A stretch of DNA of 32,883 nt from an uncultured Christensenellaceae bacterium (lineage in GTDB: Bacteria; Bacillota; Clostridia; Christensenellales; UBA3700), in assembly GCA_910588015.1 (NCBI GenBank), contig CAJUOK010000017.1, positions 1 through 32,883 on the forward strand, written 5' to 3'. Below the pieces are notes generated by a model that was given only the letters and a program-made list of their open reading frames with translations, did not search any database and was not told where the DNA came from. Both the position numbers and the translations under genes were made by a program. Of the stretch, positions 7,438-14,310 are shown piece after piece (position 1 is the stretch's first letter; the number at the start of each line of letters is the position of its first letter).

Positions 7438-8457
7438 TTATTTTATTAGCGCGTCTACGCAAATCGGCAAATGGTCAGACACCCTAACTTCTCCCAAACT
7501 GTCCTCCAAAAAATAATCTGACGCAAGAATTCTAAAGGTCAAAATATTTGCCTTGTCGCCGTTTGCAATGAAAATATGGTCCCAAGTGGGGTCGTCGTAC
7601 AAATACCCTTTGGTATTTTGGAATTTTTTCTCCACGCCTTCGACAAATTTTGTATCGACATATTTTTCTATTATTCGCTTATATACAAAATCGCCGCACG
7701 CCTTGCCGTAACAACGATAGTAAGTCAAATCATTTTGCTTTGAATATTCATCGCCTTCGTATCTGCTGTCTTCATTTTCCATAGAATTGTAGTCGCCCGT
7801 CATAAATATAGGACAATCGTATTTGGTTTTCAACGACTCGATTACATAAAAAAACTCCGAAATTTGTTTCAACATTATACTTTTTTCTTTCTCGTAATCT
7901 TTTAATCTTATCAAATCCAAATGAGTAGACGTGACGATAAATTTTTTTAAGTCGTCTTTCCTTTCGAAAACTCCGCAAGTCACAACGCGGCAACCGTTTT
8001 TATCGCCTTGAGAGTATTTGACAAGACGGCTTTCGATAAGATTAAGCTTTTGTTTATTGTATATCAACGGAGTACGGTTTTCCATAAAAACCGAATTCTT
8101 GCTCTCTGCAACTTCGTAATTATCGGAGATTTGCGGCATAAGATATTTGTACCAATCTCCGCACATTTCTTGCGCGCCTATCACGTCGGGCGCATAATGC
8201 TTGACCGCCTGCGCAAAGCGATGAGCTCTGGGTTTTACCGGACTGCCTCCCAAATCTTTAAAATGCACCAATAAATTCGCCGACATTATTCTTACGGCAG
8301 AATTCTCCGCAAGAGTGTTGTCTTCTTTATATAAATCGATAAATTCTTCGTCCGAAAATACGTAACAGTCTTCGGGACTTAAAACGCAACCAGATACCGT
8401 AAAAACAAATAAAAATGCTATTAAAAGTAAGCAAATATACTTTAGCTTATTTTTCAA
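7438..8457 (-). CDS. Lipoprotein of the endonuclease/exonuclease/phosphatase family
   Basis: 339 residues. A signal peptide with lipobox VSGC puts the lipid-modified Cys at residue 24, so the enzyme should sit on the outside of the membrane. Family motifs are in order: N61, metal ligand E97 (GAQE), H179 (TSTHLD), D222/N224 (TGDYNS), D293-H294 (TWDHIF) and the final SDHLP (D328, H329). The family includes nucleases, sphingomyelinases and inositol-phosphate phosphatases; which substrate applies here cannot be told. The start codon is TTG (8457-8455), supported by AGAGG six bases upstream and the lack of an in-frame ATG. It lies just downstream of the acpP terminator; no clear promoter of its own was seen. 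Confidence 0.88.
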   Translation of the reverse strand: MKNKLKYICLLLIAFLFVFTVSGCVLSPEDCYVFSDEEFIDLYKEDNTLAENSAVRIMSANLLVHFKDLGGSPVKPRAHRFAQAVKHYAPDVIGAQEMCGDWYKYLMPQISDNYEVAESKNSVFMENRTPLIYNKQKLNLIESRLVKYSQGDKNGCRVVTCGVFERKDDLKKFIVTSTHLDLIRLKDYEKEKSIMLKQISEFFYVIESLKTKYDCPIFMTGDYNSMENEDSRYEGDEYSKQNDLTYYRCYGKACGDFVYKRIIEKYVDTKFVEGVEKKFQNTKGYLYDDPTWDHIFIANGDKANILTFRILASDYFLEDSLGEVRVSDHLPICVDALIK

Positions 8458-8470
8458 CTAATACCTCTAA

Positions 8471-8505
8471 AAATCAAAAAGACGGCATTTGAATAACCGT
8501 CTTTT
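8471..8505 (-). terminator. Rho-independent terminator after acpP
   Basis: On the minus strand AAAAGACGG pairs with CCGTCTTTT (8505-8497 with 8485-8477, 11-nt loop), followed by TTTTTGATTT. It separates acpP from the downstream lipoprotein gene. Confidence 0.8.
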
Positions 8506-8513
8506 ATTCTTTA

Positions 8514-8741
8514 TTATAGCTTATTTTCAATATATGAAACAACGTCGCCGACCGTCTTAAATCCCAACGCATCGTCATCGTCGACTTGAATTCCAAACTC
8601 CTCTTCTATTGACATTATTATTTCTACAATATCCAATGAATCGGCAAGCAAATCTTCTTTTAGCAATGTAGTTGCCGAAATCTTACTCTGTTCCATACCC
8701 AGTTGTTCAGCAATAATTTTACTCAATTTTTCAAGTACCAT
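8514..8741 (-). CDS. acpP: Acyl carrier protein
   Basis: 75 residues, acidic, with the four-helix ACP pattern and the phosphopantetheine attachment motif ADSLD (Ser about residue 35) at the start of helix II, followed by IVEIIMSIEEEFG. The holo form carries acyl chains for fatty acid synthesis. The SD GGAGG lies five bases before the ATG. It has its own strong promoter and its own terminator, so it is a single-gene unit. The gene just upstream encodes an Sfp-type phosphopantetheinyl transferase that may modify it. No other fatty-acid gene is nearby, so a specialised carrier role is possible. Confidence 0.92.
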   Translation of the reverse strand: MVLEKLSKIIAEQLGMEQSKISATTLLKEDLLADSLDIVEIIMSIEEEFGIQVDDDDALGFKTVGDVVSYIENKL

Positions 8742-8754
8742 ATAGTCCTCCGAT

Positions 8755-8772
8755 AGGTCGAAGTTTCGACCT
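8755..8772 (-). promoter_or_regulatory. Inverted repeat at the 5' end of the acpP transcript
   Basis: A 7-bp perfect inverted repeat, AGGTCGA/TCGACCT with a 4-base centre. It starts about where the acpP transcript should start (near 8771) and ends a few bases before the SD. It could be a repressor operator or a stabilising 5' hairpin in the mRNA. Confidence 0.5.
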
Positions 8773-8777
8773 TTATA

Positions 8778-8806
8778 ATTATACCATTATGAACTTGTAA
8801 TGTCAA
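8778..8806 (-). promoter_or_regulatory. Consensus sigma-A promoter for acpP
   Basis: On the minus strand: -35 TTGACA (8806-8801), 17-nt spacer ending TGG, -10 TATAAT (8783-8778). Both hexamers match consensus and the -10 is extended. The -35 overlaps the stop codon of the phosphopantetheinyl transferase gene. Confidence 0.85.
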
Positions 8807-9249
8807 ATTAAAGTTGTAACTACGTTGTTTTTGCACAATGAGCAGACGCTGACGTAATAATCGCCGTATTTCCGCGTAATAATCAAATCTTGCGGCAAAT
8901 CTTCCGCAATGAGTCGTTTGGACACCCCTGCGCCTGTCCATTTAGCGTACGCTTCTATTCTCGTCCATTGCCTTATATCCGCGCAAATTCTGTCAGATAT
9001 CTTTCTGTCTTTTCTTTCTATATCGATACCCACCGACTCGTCGGAAATTGCAATTGCCACTACGCCGTCGGTGTGACTTACGGATATTTCTCCGCATTGC
9101 TCTCCGTCGCTAAAAAGCAACGGTTTGCCCATAGCATCGTAATTTATATAATAACTTCCGCAAAAACTCTGTTCCATTGCGAATTTATCGAGAATACGCC
9201 TCTTGGCTTCGTCAAGATTTTCGTATCTCTCTATATAAACTCTAATCAA
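8803..9249 (-). CDS. Sfp-type 4'-phosphopantetheinyl transferase
   Basis: 148 residues from the proposed start, short for an Sfp-type enzyme. It transfers phosphopantetheine from CoA to the serine of carrier proteins. Motifs: EISVSHTDGVVAIAIS, then VGIDIERK (Mg-binding D and E), then WTRIEAYAKWTG, which matches the W-[ST]-x-K-E-[AS]-x-x-K signature except that Ile replaces the first Lys. The catalytic Glu and second Lys are kept. No in-frame ATG is suitable. A TTG at 9249-9247 overlaps the TGA stop of the hydrolase gene (TTGA) with AAGGA about 9 nt upstream, indicating translational coupling. The acpP promoter begins inside its stop codon. Confidence 0.82.
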   Translation of the reverse strand: MIRVYIERYENLDEAKRRILDKFAMEQSFCGSYYINYDAMGKPLLFSDGEQCGEISVSHTDGVVAIAISDESVGIDIERKDRKISDRICADIRQWTRIEAYAKWTGAGVSKRLIAEDLPQDLIITRKYGDYYVSVCSLCKNNVVTTLI

Positions 9250-10322
9250 GCCGACTGTTCCTTCGTATCCGCCAATACGCCCTCGAAATATGCGTCGATA
9301 CCGTCCATAAACTCTTCGTCGATAGCAAATACCGTCGATTTGTCGCAATACTCGTATCCTACGTTGACGTTGTATTCGAATATATTGCTTTTGCCTAAAG
9401 AAAGTTGAGTCTTCTTATCCTTATGCAGTCTTTTAATTTCCTGTTCTACTGCAGGCGGACGGGAAAGAGTATGTCCTCTGTCATCTAGAATTACAAATTT
9501 GGCTTGCGGATTTTTATTTTCTTTATAATGTATTGCGACGGAACTGTCGTAAGGAACCGTTTTATCGTCAGTACTGTGCATTACGAGCACGGGTCCCTTG
9601 AAGTTGTTTACTCCGCCAATGCCTTTGTATAACGCCTTCTTGCCGTACAAAAGAAAATAATGCAAGTATGTCCAAGGTTTTACCAATACTACGGCTTTGC
9701 CTGCATATCTGGTCATTTGATACTTGCAAATACCCCATATGTCGTTGAATCCCGAAAGCGTAGCTGCCGCAGTCAGTTTTTCGGCTGTCTTGCAATTTAA
9801 TTCGGTAGCCAATCCGTAACCGCCCCAACTGTGTCCGTATGCCAATAATTTATATTTTTTCAGCTCTTGGATACCGTCAAGATATTTTATCGCATTGTCC
9901 AAATCCACTTGCGATTGCGTAAGTCCCTTTAAACCTTTGCCTTGACTTTCAAAAGTACCTGTGCAATCATAAGCAAAAACCAAATATCCCTTTCGCGCAA
10001 AATAATCGTAGCGATTGAGATAACCCGCTCTCGAACAACCTATGCCGTGCGATACTATCAAGACAGCTTTGTATTCGCTAACCGCTTTATCAGTGACAAA
10101 ATACGCCGCAAGGTCATTCTTGCCGCTCTTGAACTTTACGGGATAAGTATTCAAATTGGGGAAATCTTCGGGAGTCATATGATGAATCGTCTTGCTGACG
10201 CGTCTTCCGAAAACAAACTTAAAAATTATTGCTGTAACAATCATTGGAATTATGATTGTGATAGCAAAAACACCGTAAATAAGTACTATTAAAAATCCTA
10301 AAAACTTGTTATCCTTCTTCAT
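9246..10322 (-). CDS. Membrane-anchored alpha/beta hydrolase
   Basis: 358 residues from the ATG at 10322. An N-terminal hydrophobic segment (residues 7-38) anchors it to the membrane; the catalytic domain follows. The nucleophile elbow is GHSWGG (S165), with the acid at HSTDD (D252 or D253) and H284 in DRGHTLS, the order of a serine alpha/beta hydrolase. The substrate is unknown. A longer open frame exists to 10430, but MKKDNK at 10322 is preferred because a TTCACA-17-TATAAT promoter ends six bases before it and the upstream part overlaps the rplQ terminator. No SD precedes the ATG, so the mRNA looks leaderless. Its stop overlaps the start of the transferase gene, which should be cotranscribed. 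Confidence 0.85.
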   Translation of the reverse strand: MKKDNKFLGFLIVLIYGVFAITIIIPMIVTAIIFKFVFGRRVSKTIHHMTPEDFPNLNTYPVKFKSGKNDLAAYFVTDKAVSEYKAVLIVSHGIGCSRAGYLNRYDYFARKGYLVFAYDCTGTFESQGKGLKGLTQSQVDLDNAIKYLDGIQELKKYKLLAYGHSWGGYGLATELNCKTAEKLTAAATLSGFNDIWGICKYQMTRYAGKAVVLVKPWTYLHYFLLYGKKALYKGIGGVNNFKGPVLVMHSTDDKTVPYDSSVAIHYKENKNPQAKFVILDDRGHTLSRPPAVEQEIKRLHKDKKTQLSLGKSNIFEYNVNVGYEYCDKSTVFAIDEEFMDGIDAYFEGVLADTKEQSA

Positions 10323-10328
10323 ATTATC

Positions 10329-10357
10329 ATTATAGCATACGATTTGATAAATGTGAA
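10329..10357 (-). promoter_or_regulatory. Sigma-A promoter placed for a leaderless transcript
   Basis: On the minus strand: -35 TTCACA (10357-10352), 17-nt spacer ending TGC, -10 TATAAT (10334-10329), then GATAAT and the ATG at 10322. Initiation seven bases after the -10 would coincide with the start codon. Confidence 0.65.
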
Positions 10358-10382
10358 TACAATGTCGAAATATTTTGCGAAC

Positions 10383-10415
10383 ATAAAACAAAGCGCTCCT
10401 TATCGGAACGCTTTG
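10383..10415 (-). terminator. Rho-independent terminator ending the rpsM-rplQ operon
   Basis: On the minus strand CAAAGCGTTCC pairs with GGAGCGCTTTG (10415-10405 with 10399-10389; one G-U pair, loop GATAA), followed by TTTTATG. It lies 21 bp past the rplQ stop. Confidence 0.85.
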
Positions 10416-10436
10416 CCATTGATATATCAATATTAA

Positions 10437-10964
10437 TTATTTTTTCTTCTCGGTGTTTTTAACGAGTTCCAACTTTGCCATCTCTGCGCCGTCGCCGCGT
10501 CTTTGACCAAGCTTTATAATACGCGTATATCCGCCTTTTTGACCAAGCTTATTTGCTCTGTCAGCATAAAATACTGCGTGTTCTCTGAAAATCTTTTCGA
10601 TAAGCGGATGCTTAACGTCTTTGGTTCTCTCTTTAAACGTAGTTTTTGTCTCGCCTTGCGCTTTGACCTCTTGAAGGTCTCTAAGGCTTGCCATAAGCTT
10701 TCTTCTTGCGGCGAGCTTTCTCGGACCGTCGTTTACGAATTCCATCTGAACCTTTTCGCCTTTCTCGTTAGTAACCGTTTTGGTTACTTTTACGGTATCT
10801 TCATAAGTATTTATGGCGAGCGTCAACATACTCTCGGCATAACTTCTTACCTCTTTTGCTCTATCAACAGTGGTTTCGATTGAACCGTACCACAGTAGTT
10901 CCGAGGCTTGATTTCTGATTATGGCCATTCTCTCTTCGGCTGTTCTACCCAACTTTCTTGCCAT
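10437..10964 (-). CDS. rplQ: Ribosomal protein L17
   Basis: Large-subunit protein near the peptide exit tunnel. The start MARKLGRTAEERMAIIRN and the end GGYTRIIKLGQRRGDGAEMAKLELV are typical of L17. At 175 residues it is longer than the usual 113-130. The extra length is a charged insertion at about residues 56-80 and a lysine-rich stretch at about 100-115, both between conserved helices, plus a short KKK tail. Last gene of the alpha operon, 16 bp after rpoA, followed by a terminator. Confidence 0.95.
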   Translation of the reverse strand: MARKLGRTAEERMAIIRNQASELLWYGSIETTVDRAKEVRSYAESMLTLAINTYEDTVKVTKTVTNEKGEKVQMEFVNDGPRKLAARRKLMASLRDLQEVKAQGETKTTFKERTKDVKHPLIEKIFREHAVFYADRANKLGQKGGYTRIIKLGQRRGDGAEMAKLELVKNTEKKK

Positions 10965-10980
10965 TGTCTTTTACCTCCTA

Positions 10981-11934
10981 TTATTCATCCTTGTCCTTGA
11001 GTTTAAGACCAAGGTCGTCGATTTTTTTCATAACTTCTTCGAGAGACTTTTTGCCGAGGTTTCTCACTTTAAGCATATCGTCTTCCGTCTTTTCCGTCAA
11101 ATCTTTGACAGTATTGATTCCTGCTCTTCTCAAACAATTATAAGACCTTACGGACAAATCCAAATCTTCTATTGCCATTTCGTAAATCTTTGCCTGCGAC
11201 TCGTTGTCTTGCGAAATAAGTATTTCTTTTTCAGCCATATTATCGACAAGTTTTACAAATATACCGAGATGGTCATTCATTATTTTGGCAGCCAAGCTTA
11301 TCATTTCGTTGGGAGTATAAGTTCCGTCCGTGGTGATATCCAAAGTCAATTTGTCAAAGTTGATGTCTTGACCTTTTCTGGTGCTTTCCACTTGATAGCT
11401 TGCAGCGATGACAGGTGTAAAGATAGAATCTACAGGTATGTAACCTATGCCCTGCTCTTCATCTTTATTTTCGCTTGCGCCGACATAACCTCTGCCTACG
11501 CCGATATAGATTTCCATTTCAATGCTTGCGCCTTCTTCAAGCGTACAAATTTCAAGCTCGGGATTGAGAATTTCGATATCGTCGCTATGCGATATATCGG
11601 CAGCCGTAACTATACCCGCAGTATACTTATTGATAGTGCAAAGTTGCTTGAAGTCCTTGTCTTCGGTGTGAGCCTTGACTGCAAGTCCCTTTATGTTGAG
11701 TATAATTTCGGTTACGTCTTCTTTGATTCCCGGAATAGCCGTAAACTCGTGCTGAACTCCGTTGATTCTAACACCCACGGGAGCCGCGCCCGGCAAAGCG
11801 CCCAAAAGTATTCTTCTCAAGCTGTTGCCGAGAGTGGTTCCGAACCCTCTTTCGAGCGGTTCTACCGAATATCTTGTTCTTCTGCCGATTTCTATATCTT
11901 CTTTATTGATATTTGGTTTTTGAATTTCTATCAT
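10981..11934 (-). CDS. rpoA: DNA-directed RNA polymerase alpha subunit
   Basis: 317 residues, standard length. The N-terminal domain (about 1-230) has the assembly motifs RGFGTTLGNSLRRILL and GVRINGVQHEFTAI. The C-terminal domain (about 245-312) contains LDLSVRSYNCLRRAGI and VRNLGKKSLEEV, retaining the Arg, Asn, Cys, Gly and Lys residues used for UP-element and activator contacts. It assembles the polymerase core. The SD AGGAGG is well placed. It sits between rpsD and rplQ as in other Bacillota. Confidence 0.98.
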   Translation of the reverse strand: MIEIQKPNINKEDIEIGRRTRYSVEPLERGFGTTLGNSLRRILLGALPGAAPVGVRINGVQHEFTAIPGIKEDVTEIILNIKGLAVKAHTEDKDFKQLCTINKYTAGIVTAADISHSDDIEILNPELEICTLEEGASIEMEIYIGVGRGYVGASENKDEEQGIGYIPVDSIFTPVIAASYQVESTRKGQDINFDKLTLDITTDGTYTPNEMISLAAKIMNDHLGIFVKLVDNMAEKEILISQDNESQAKIYEMAIEDLDLSVRSYNCLRRAGINTVKDLTEKTEDDMLKVRNLGKKSLEEVMKKIDDLGLKLKDKDE

Positions 11935-11983
11935 TGTTACGCCTCCTATTCAATGTTCAATGATTGATTGTCAAAGCGTATTA

Positions 11984-12607
11984 TTATTTCGAATACAACT
12001 CGACTATCATATGCTCTTCAATCTTTTGCTCGACGTCTGCTCTTTCCGGCAAAGCAATTACGTTGCCTGTCATAGTAGCGTTGTCAAACGTCAACCACTT
12101 GGGAAGATTGAGCGTCTTAGCCTCTTTGATACCACTGAATACCTTTTTGTCGGCTTTATTTTCTTTGACGCCGATGACGTCGCCTTTTTTCACAAGGAAA
12201 GAAGGAATATTTACGCACTTGCCGTTGACTGTTATCAAACCGTGGTTGACGATTTGTCTTGCCATTGAACGGGAAGATGCCAAGCCAAGACGGTATACGG
12301 TATTATCGAGACGTCTTTCCAAAAGGATAAGCATATTTTCACCGGTAATGCCTCTCATCTTTTCGGCTTTATCGTAATATCCTCTGAATTGCTTTTCGCA
12401 AAGTCCGTAAATTCTCTTGGTCTTTTGTTTTTCTCTGAGCTGAGTAGCATACTCGCTGTTCTTCTTACGGTCGGCGCCGTGCTGTCCCGGAGGAGTGCTG
12501 TTCTTTGCAAAAGGACACTTTTCCGAATAACACTTTTCGCCTTTCAAAAATAATTTTTCGCCCTCGCGTCTGCATTGACGACAATCGGGACCTGTATATC
12601 TAGCCAT
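11984..12607 (-). CDS. rpsD: Ribosomal protein S4, zinc-binding form
   Basis: 207 residues. S4 nucleates 30S assembly on 16S rRNA and is the autogenous repressor of this operon in some bacteria. The N terminus carries four cysteines, C9, C12, C26 and C31, the same pattern as the zinc-containing S4 of Thermus. The central S4 RNA-binding domain is present (LERRLDNTVYRLGLA, then ARQIVNHGLITVNGKCVNIPSF). It lies within the rpsM operon. A structured leader upstream of rpsM is a plausible target for feedback by this protein. Confidence 0.97.
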   Translation of the reverse strand: MARYTGPDCRQCRREGEKLFLKGEKCYSEKCPFAKNSTPPGQHGADRKKNSEYATQLREKQKTKRIYGLCEKQFRGYYDKAEKMRGITGENMLILLERRLDNTVYRLGLASSRSMARQIVNHGLITVNGKCVNIPSFLVKKGDVIGVKENKADKKVFSGIKEAKTLNLPKWLTFDNATMTGNVIALPERADVEQKIEEHMIVELYSK

Positions 12608-12626
12608 ATTATTGCAAACCTCCTAA

Positions 12627-13022
12627 TTACAGTCTTCTGCGCTTTGGCGGGCGACAGCCGTTGTGCGGGATTGGCGAAACGTCTTTGATAAGAGTAACGT
12701 TCAATCCTACGTTTTGCAAAGCTCTGATAGCGGATTCTCTGCCGCTGCCCGGACCTTTGACATATACTTCTACGTTTCTAACACCTGCGTCGTATGCGAC
12801 TTTACCTGCGTCCTCGCTTACCATTTGAGCGGCAAACGGAGTGGACTTCTTGCTTCCGCGAAGCTGAAGCTTACCCGAGCTGGACCAGCTTATCGCATTG
12901 CCTTGCGTATCGGTAATCGTTACGATAGTGTTGTTGAAAGAGGCGTGAATATGAGCGCAACCGTTTTCTCCGCGGCGCTTGTTTACCGTACGTTTTTTTA
13001 CAACTTTTTTAGCAACTGCCAT
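12627..13022 (-). CDS. rpsK: Ribosomal protein S11
   Basis: 131 residues, the usual size. S11 forms part of the 30S platform near the mRNA exit region. Conserved stretches HIHASFNNTIVTITDTQGN, GSGRESAIRALQ and the C-terminal PIPHNGCRPPKRRRL are all present. A good SD lies upstream; it is 14 bp after rpsM and 19 bp before rpsD. Confidence 0.97.
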   Translation of the reverse strand: MAVAKKVVKKRTVNKRRGENGCAHIHASFNNTIVTITDTQGNAISWSSSGKLQLRGSKKSTPFAAQMVSEDAGKVAYDAGVRNVEVYVKGPGSGRESAIRALQNVGLNVTLIKDVSPIPHNGCRPPKRRRL

Positions 13023-13036
13023 TATTCGTTACCTCC

Positions 13037-13408
13037 TTATTTCTTTTTACGGCTAACGGTCTTCTTCGGACCTTTTCTTGTACGAGCGTTTTGTTTCGTA
13101 CTCTGACCGCGAACCGGCAAACCTTTGCGGTGTCTAACGCCGCGGTAACAACCGATTTCCTGCAGTCTCTTGATATTCATCTTGATTTCACGCTTAAGGT
13201 CGCCCTCAACCATAATATTGTTGCGGTCGATGTATTCACGAATCTTGTTTACTTCTTCATCAGTCAAATCCCTAACTCTGGTATCGGGATTTATACCTGT
13301 ATCAGCGAGAATTTTGTTGGACGTAACTCTGCCTATACCGTAAATATAGGTAAGACCGATTTCAACTCTTTTCTCATTTGGCAAATCAACGCCACTAATA
13401 CGAGCCAT
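13037..13408 (-). CDS. rpsM: Ribosomal protein S13
   Basis: 123 residues. S13 sits in the 30S head and touches the P-site tRNA through its basic tail. It has MARISGVDLPNEKRVEIGLTYIYGIG, the ETG-type helical region, and RGLPVRGQ-like sequence (RKGLPVRGQSTKQNARTRKG) before a Lys-rich end. GGAGG lies 7 nt before the ATG. First gene of the alpha sub-operon, behind a long structured leader and two promoters, not read directly from rpmJ. Confidence 0.97.
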   Translation of the reverse strand: MARISGVDLPNEKRVEIGLTYIYGIGRVTSNKILADTGINPDTRVRDLTDEEVNKIREYIDRNNIMVEGDLKREIKMNIKRLQEIGCYRGVRHRKGLPVRGQSTKQNARTRKGPKKTVSRKKK

Positions 13409-13537
13409 TCAAATACCTCCAATAATTTAATAAATGTTTTATTATATTATTAAACGCTACGAGAAGTTAGATTGTCTGTTGTGCTTGGAATGAAACAACC
13501 TATTAGCCGCTCCCCAACGATTAATGTCATTTAGCTT
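13409..13537 (-). ncRNA. Structured 5' leader of the rpsM operon (candidate ribosomal-protein leader)
   Basis: About 129 nt between the likely transcript start and rpsM. Three pairings are visible: a 10-bp stem (arms 13493-13502 and 13468-13477, two G-U pairs, 15-nt loop); an outer GCTA/TAGC pairing around it (13504-13507 with 13456-13459); and an 8-bp AU stem (13447-13454 with 13426-13433) ending shortly before the SD. S4 autoregulates the equivalent operon in E. coli; whether this leader binds S4 is inference. I did not match it to a named Rfam family. Confidence 0.5.
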
Positions 13538-13541
13538 GGGT

Positions 13542-13604
13542 ATTATAACACGATTTAATAAATCTTGCAAGCATTATAATACACTTTTTTGATTTTTTAC
13601 GCAA
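13542..13604 (-). promoter_or_regulatory. Tandem sigma-A promoters for the rpsM operon
   Basis: Proximal promoter: -35 TTGCAA (13570-13565), 17-nt spacer ending TGT, -10 TATAAT (13547-13542). Distal promoter: -35 TTGCGT (13604-13599), 17-nt spacer, -10 TATTAT (13581-13576). Both point into rpsM. Confidence 0.75.
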
Positions 13605-13606
13605 TA

Positions 13607-13635
13607 AAGGAATTATGGAACATTCCATAACCCTT
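13607..13635 (-). terminator. Hairpin after rpmJ, possible terminator or attenuator
   Basis: On the minus strand AAGGGTTATGGAA pairs with TTCCATAATTCCTT with one bulged base, a G-U pair and a 2-nt loop, then TTATTG. The stem is long but GC-poor and the U run is short, so read-through from rpmJ into rpsM is likely in part. Confidence 0.45.
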
Positions 13636-13683
13636 CTATGCTTTGTCGAGCCTTAACGCCCTTATTTTACAATAAAGAGAATA

Positions 13684-13800
13684 TCAGCCTTGTTTTTGCT
13701 TGTGCTTCTTATATTTCGAGCAGATTATCATAACTGCTCCGTTTCTCTTTATTACTTTGCATTTGTCGCACATCGGCTTTACTGATGGTCTGACCTTCAT
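13684..13800 (-). CDS. rpmJ: Ribosomal protein L36
   Basis: 38 residues, beginning MKVRPSVKPMCDKCKVIKRN. The zinc ligands are C11, C14, C27 and H33. The last spacing is C-x5-H, one residue longer than the usual C-x4-H, because of an extra residue in SKYKK. GGAGG lies 8 nt before the ATG. It is 24 bp after infA and is the last gene of the spc part before the 275-bp break. Confidence 0.95.
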   Translation of the reverse strand: MKVRPSVKPMCDKCKVIKRNGAVMIICSKYKKHKQKQG

Positions 13801-13824
13801 TGTTATATCCTCCGTTAATCTACC

Positions 13825-14046
13825 TTAATTCTTGTTACGCCATACGATTCTTCCCTTCGTCAGGTCATATGGACTTAATTCTACTTTTACGGCGTCTCCC
13901 TCGAGAATTTTGATATAATTCTTTCTCAATTTTCCCGACAGATATGCCACGATAACGTGTCCGTTTGTCAACTCTACTCTGAAATTGGTATTGGGTAAAA
14001 CTTCTATTACCCTTCCCTCTGCTTCGATTACGTCTTCTTTGGACAT
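13825..14046 (-). CDS. infA: Translation initiation factor IF-1
   Basis: 73 residues, one OB fold that binds the 30S A site during initiation. Sequence MSKEDVIEAEGRVIEVLPNT, FRVELTNGHVIVAYLSGKLRKNYI and the end YDLTKGRIVWR are characteristic. The SD AGGAGG is close to the ATG. It lies between the KOW gene and rpmJ, as in many Bacillota. Confidence 0.97.
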   Translation of the reverse strand: MSKEDVIEAEGRVIEVLPNTNFRVELTNGHVIVAYLSGKLRKNYIKILEGDAVKVELSPYDLTKGRIVWRNKN

Positions 14047-14060
14047 ATATTCCTCCTAAT

Positions 14061-14303
14061 TCAAACAATATCAAGTTTGGCTAATTCGTCCGCTATGCTT
14101 TTGTCGTCAACGTACGTTTGAGTACTTTCGGCTTTTTTTACAAGTCTGATATGTCTGACGTTCTTTTGTTTTGGACTATCCAATTTTCTCGTCCAACCGT
14201 CTGCTATCAAGACGTATTTTTCGTTAAGCGTAGCTACAACTACAAAAAACTTCTTCGCGTCGTGACCGCTTTTAGACTCAACTATATCTCCGACTTCAAG
14301 CAT
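14061..14303 (-). CDS. KOW-domain RNA-binding protein
   Basis: 80 residues with an N-terminal KOW-like motif (EVGDIVESKSGHDAKKFFVVVA), similar to the small L14e/L6e/L27e-like proteins often found between map and infA in Clostridia and relatives. It probably binds RNA, perhaps the ribosome. Residues KYVLIADGWTRKLDSPKQKNVRHIRL complete the barrel. It begins 7 bp after map, with a TGAGG SD. Its cellular role is not established. Confidence 0.85.
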   Translation of the reverse strand: MLEVGDIVESKSGHDAKKFFVVVATLNEKYVLIADGWTRKLDSPKQKNVRHIRLVKKAESTQTYVDDKSIADELAKLDIV

Positions 14304-14310
14304 TTAGACC

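Noticed and set aside
8755..8772. FapR or FabT operator at acpP
   Set aside because: The palindrome sequence does not match the site consensus I know for either; kept as an unnamed inverted repeat.
10921..11967. Long plus-strand open frame opposite rpoA
   Set aside because: It is antisense to a certain rpoA gene, has no SD, and its translation is Phe/Tyr/Ser-rich with no domain pattern.
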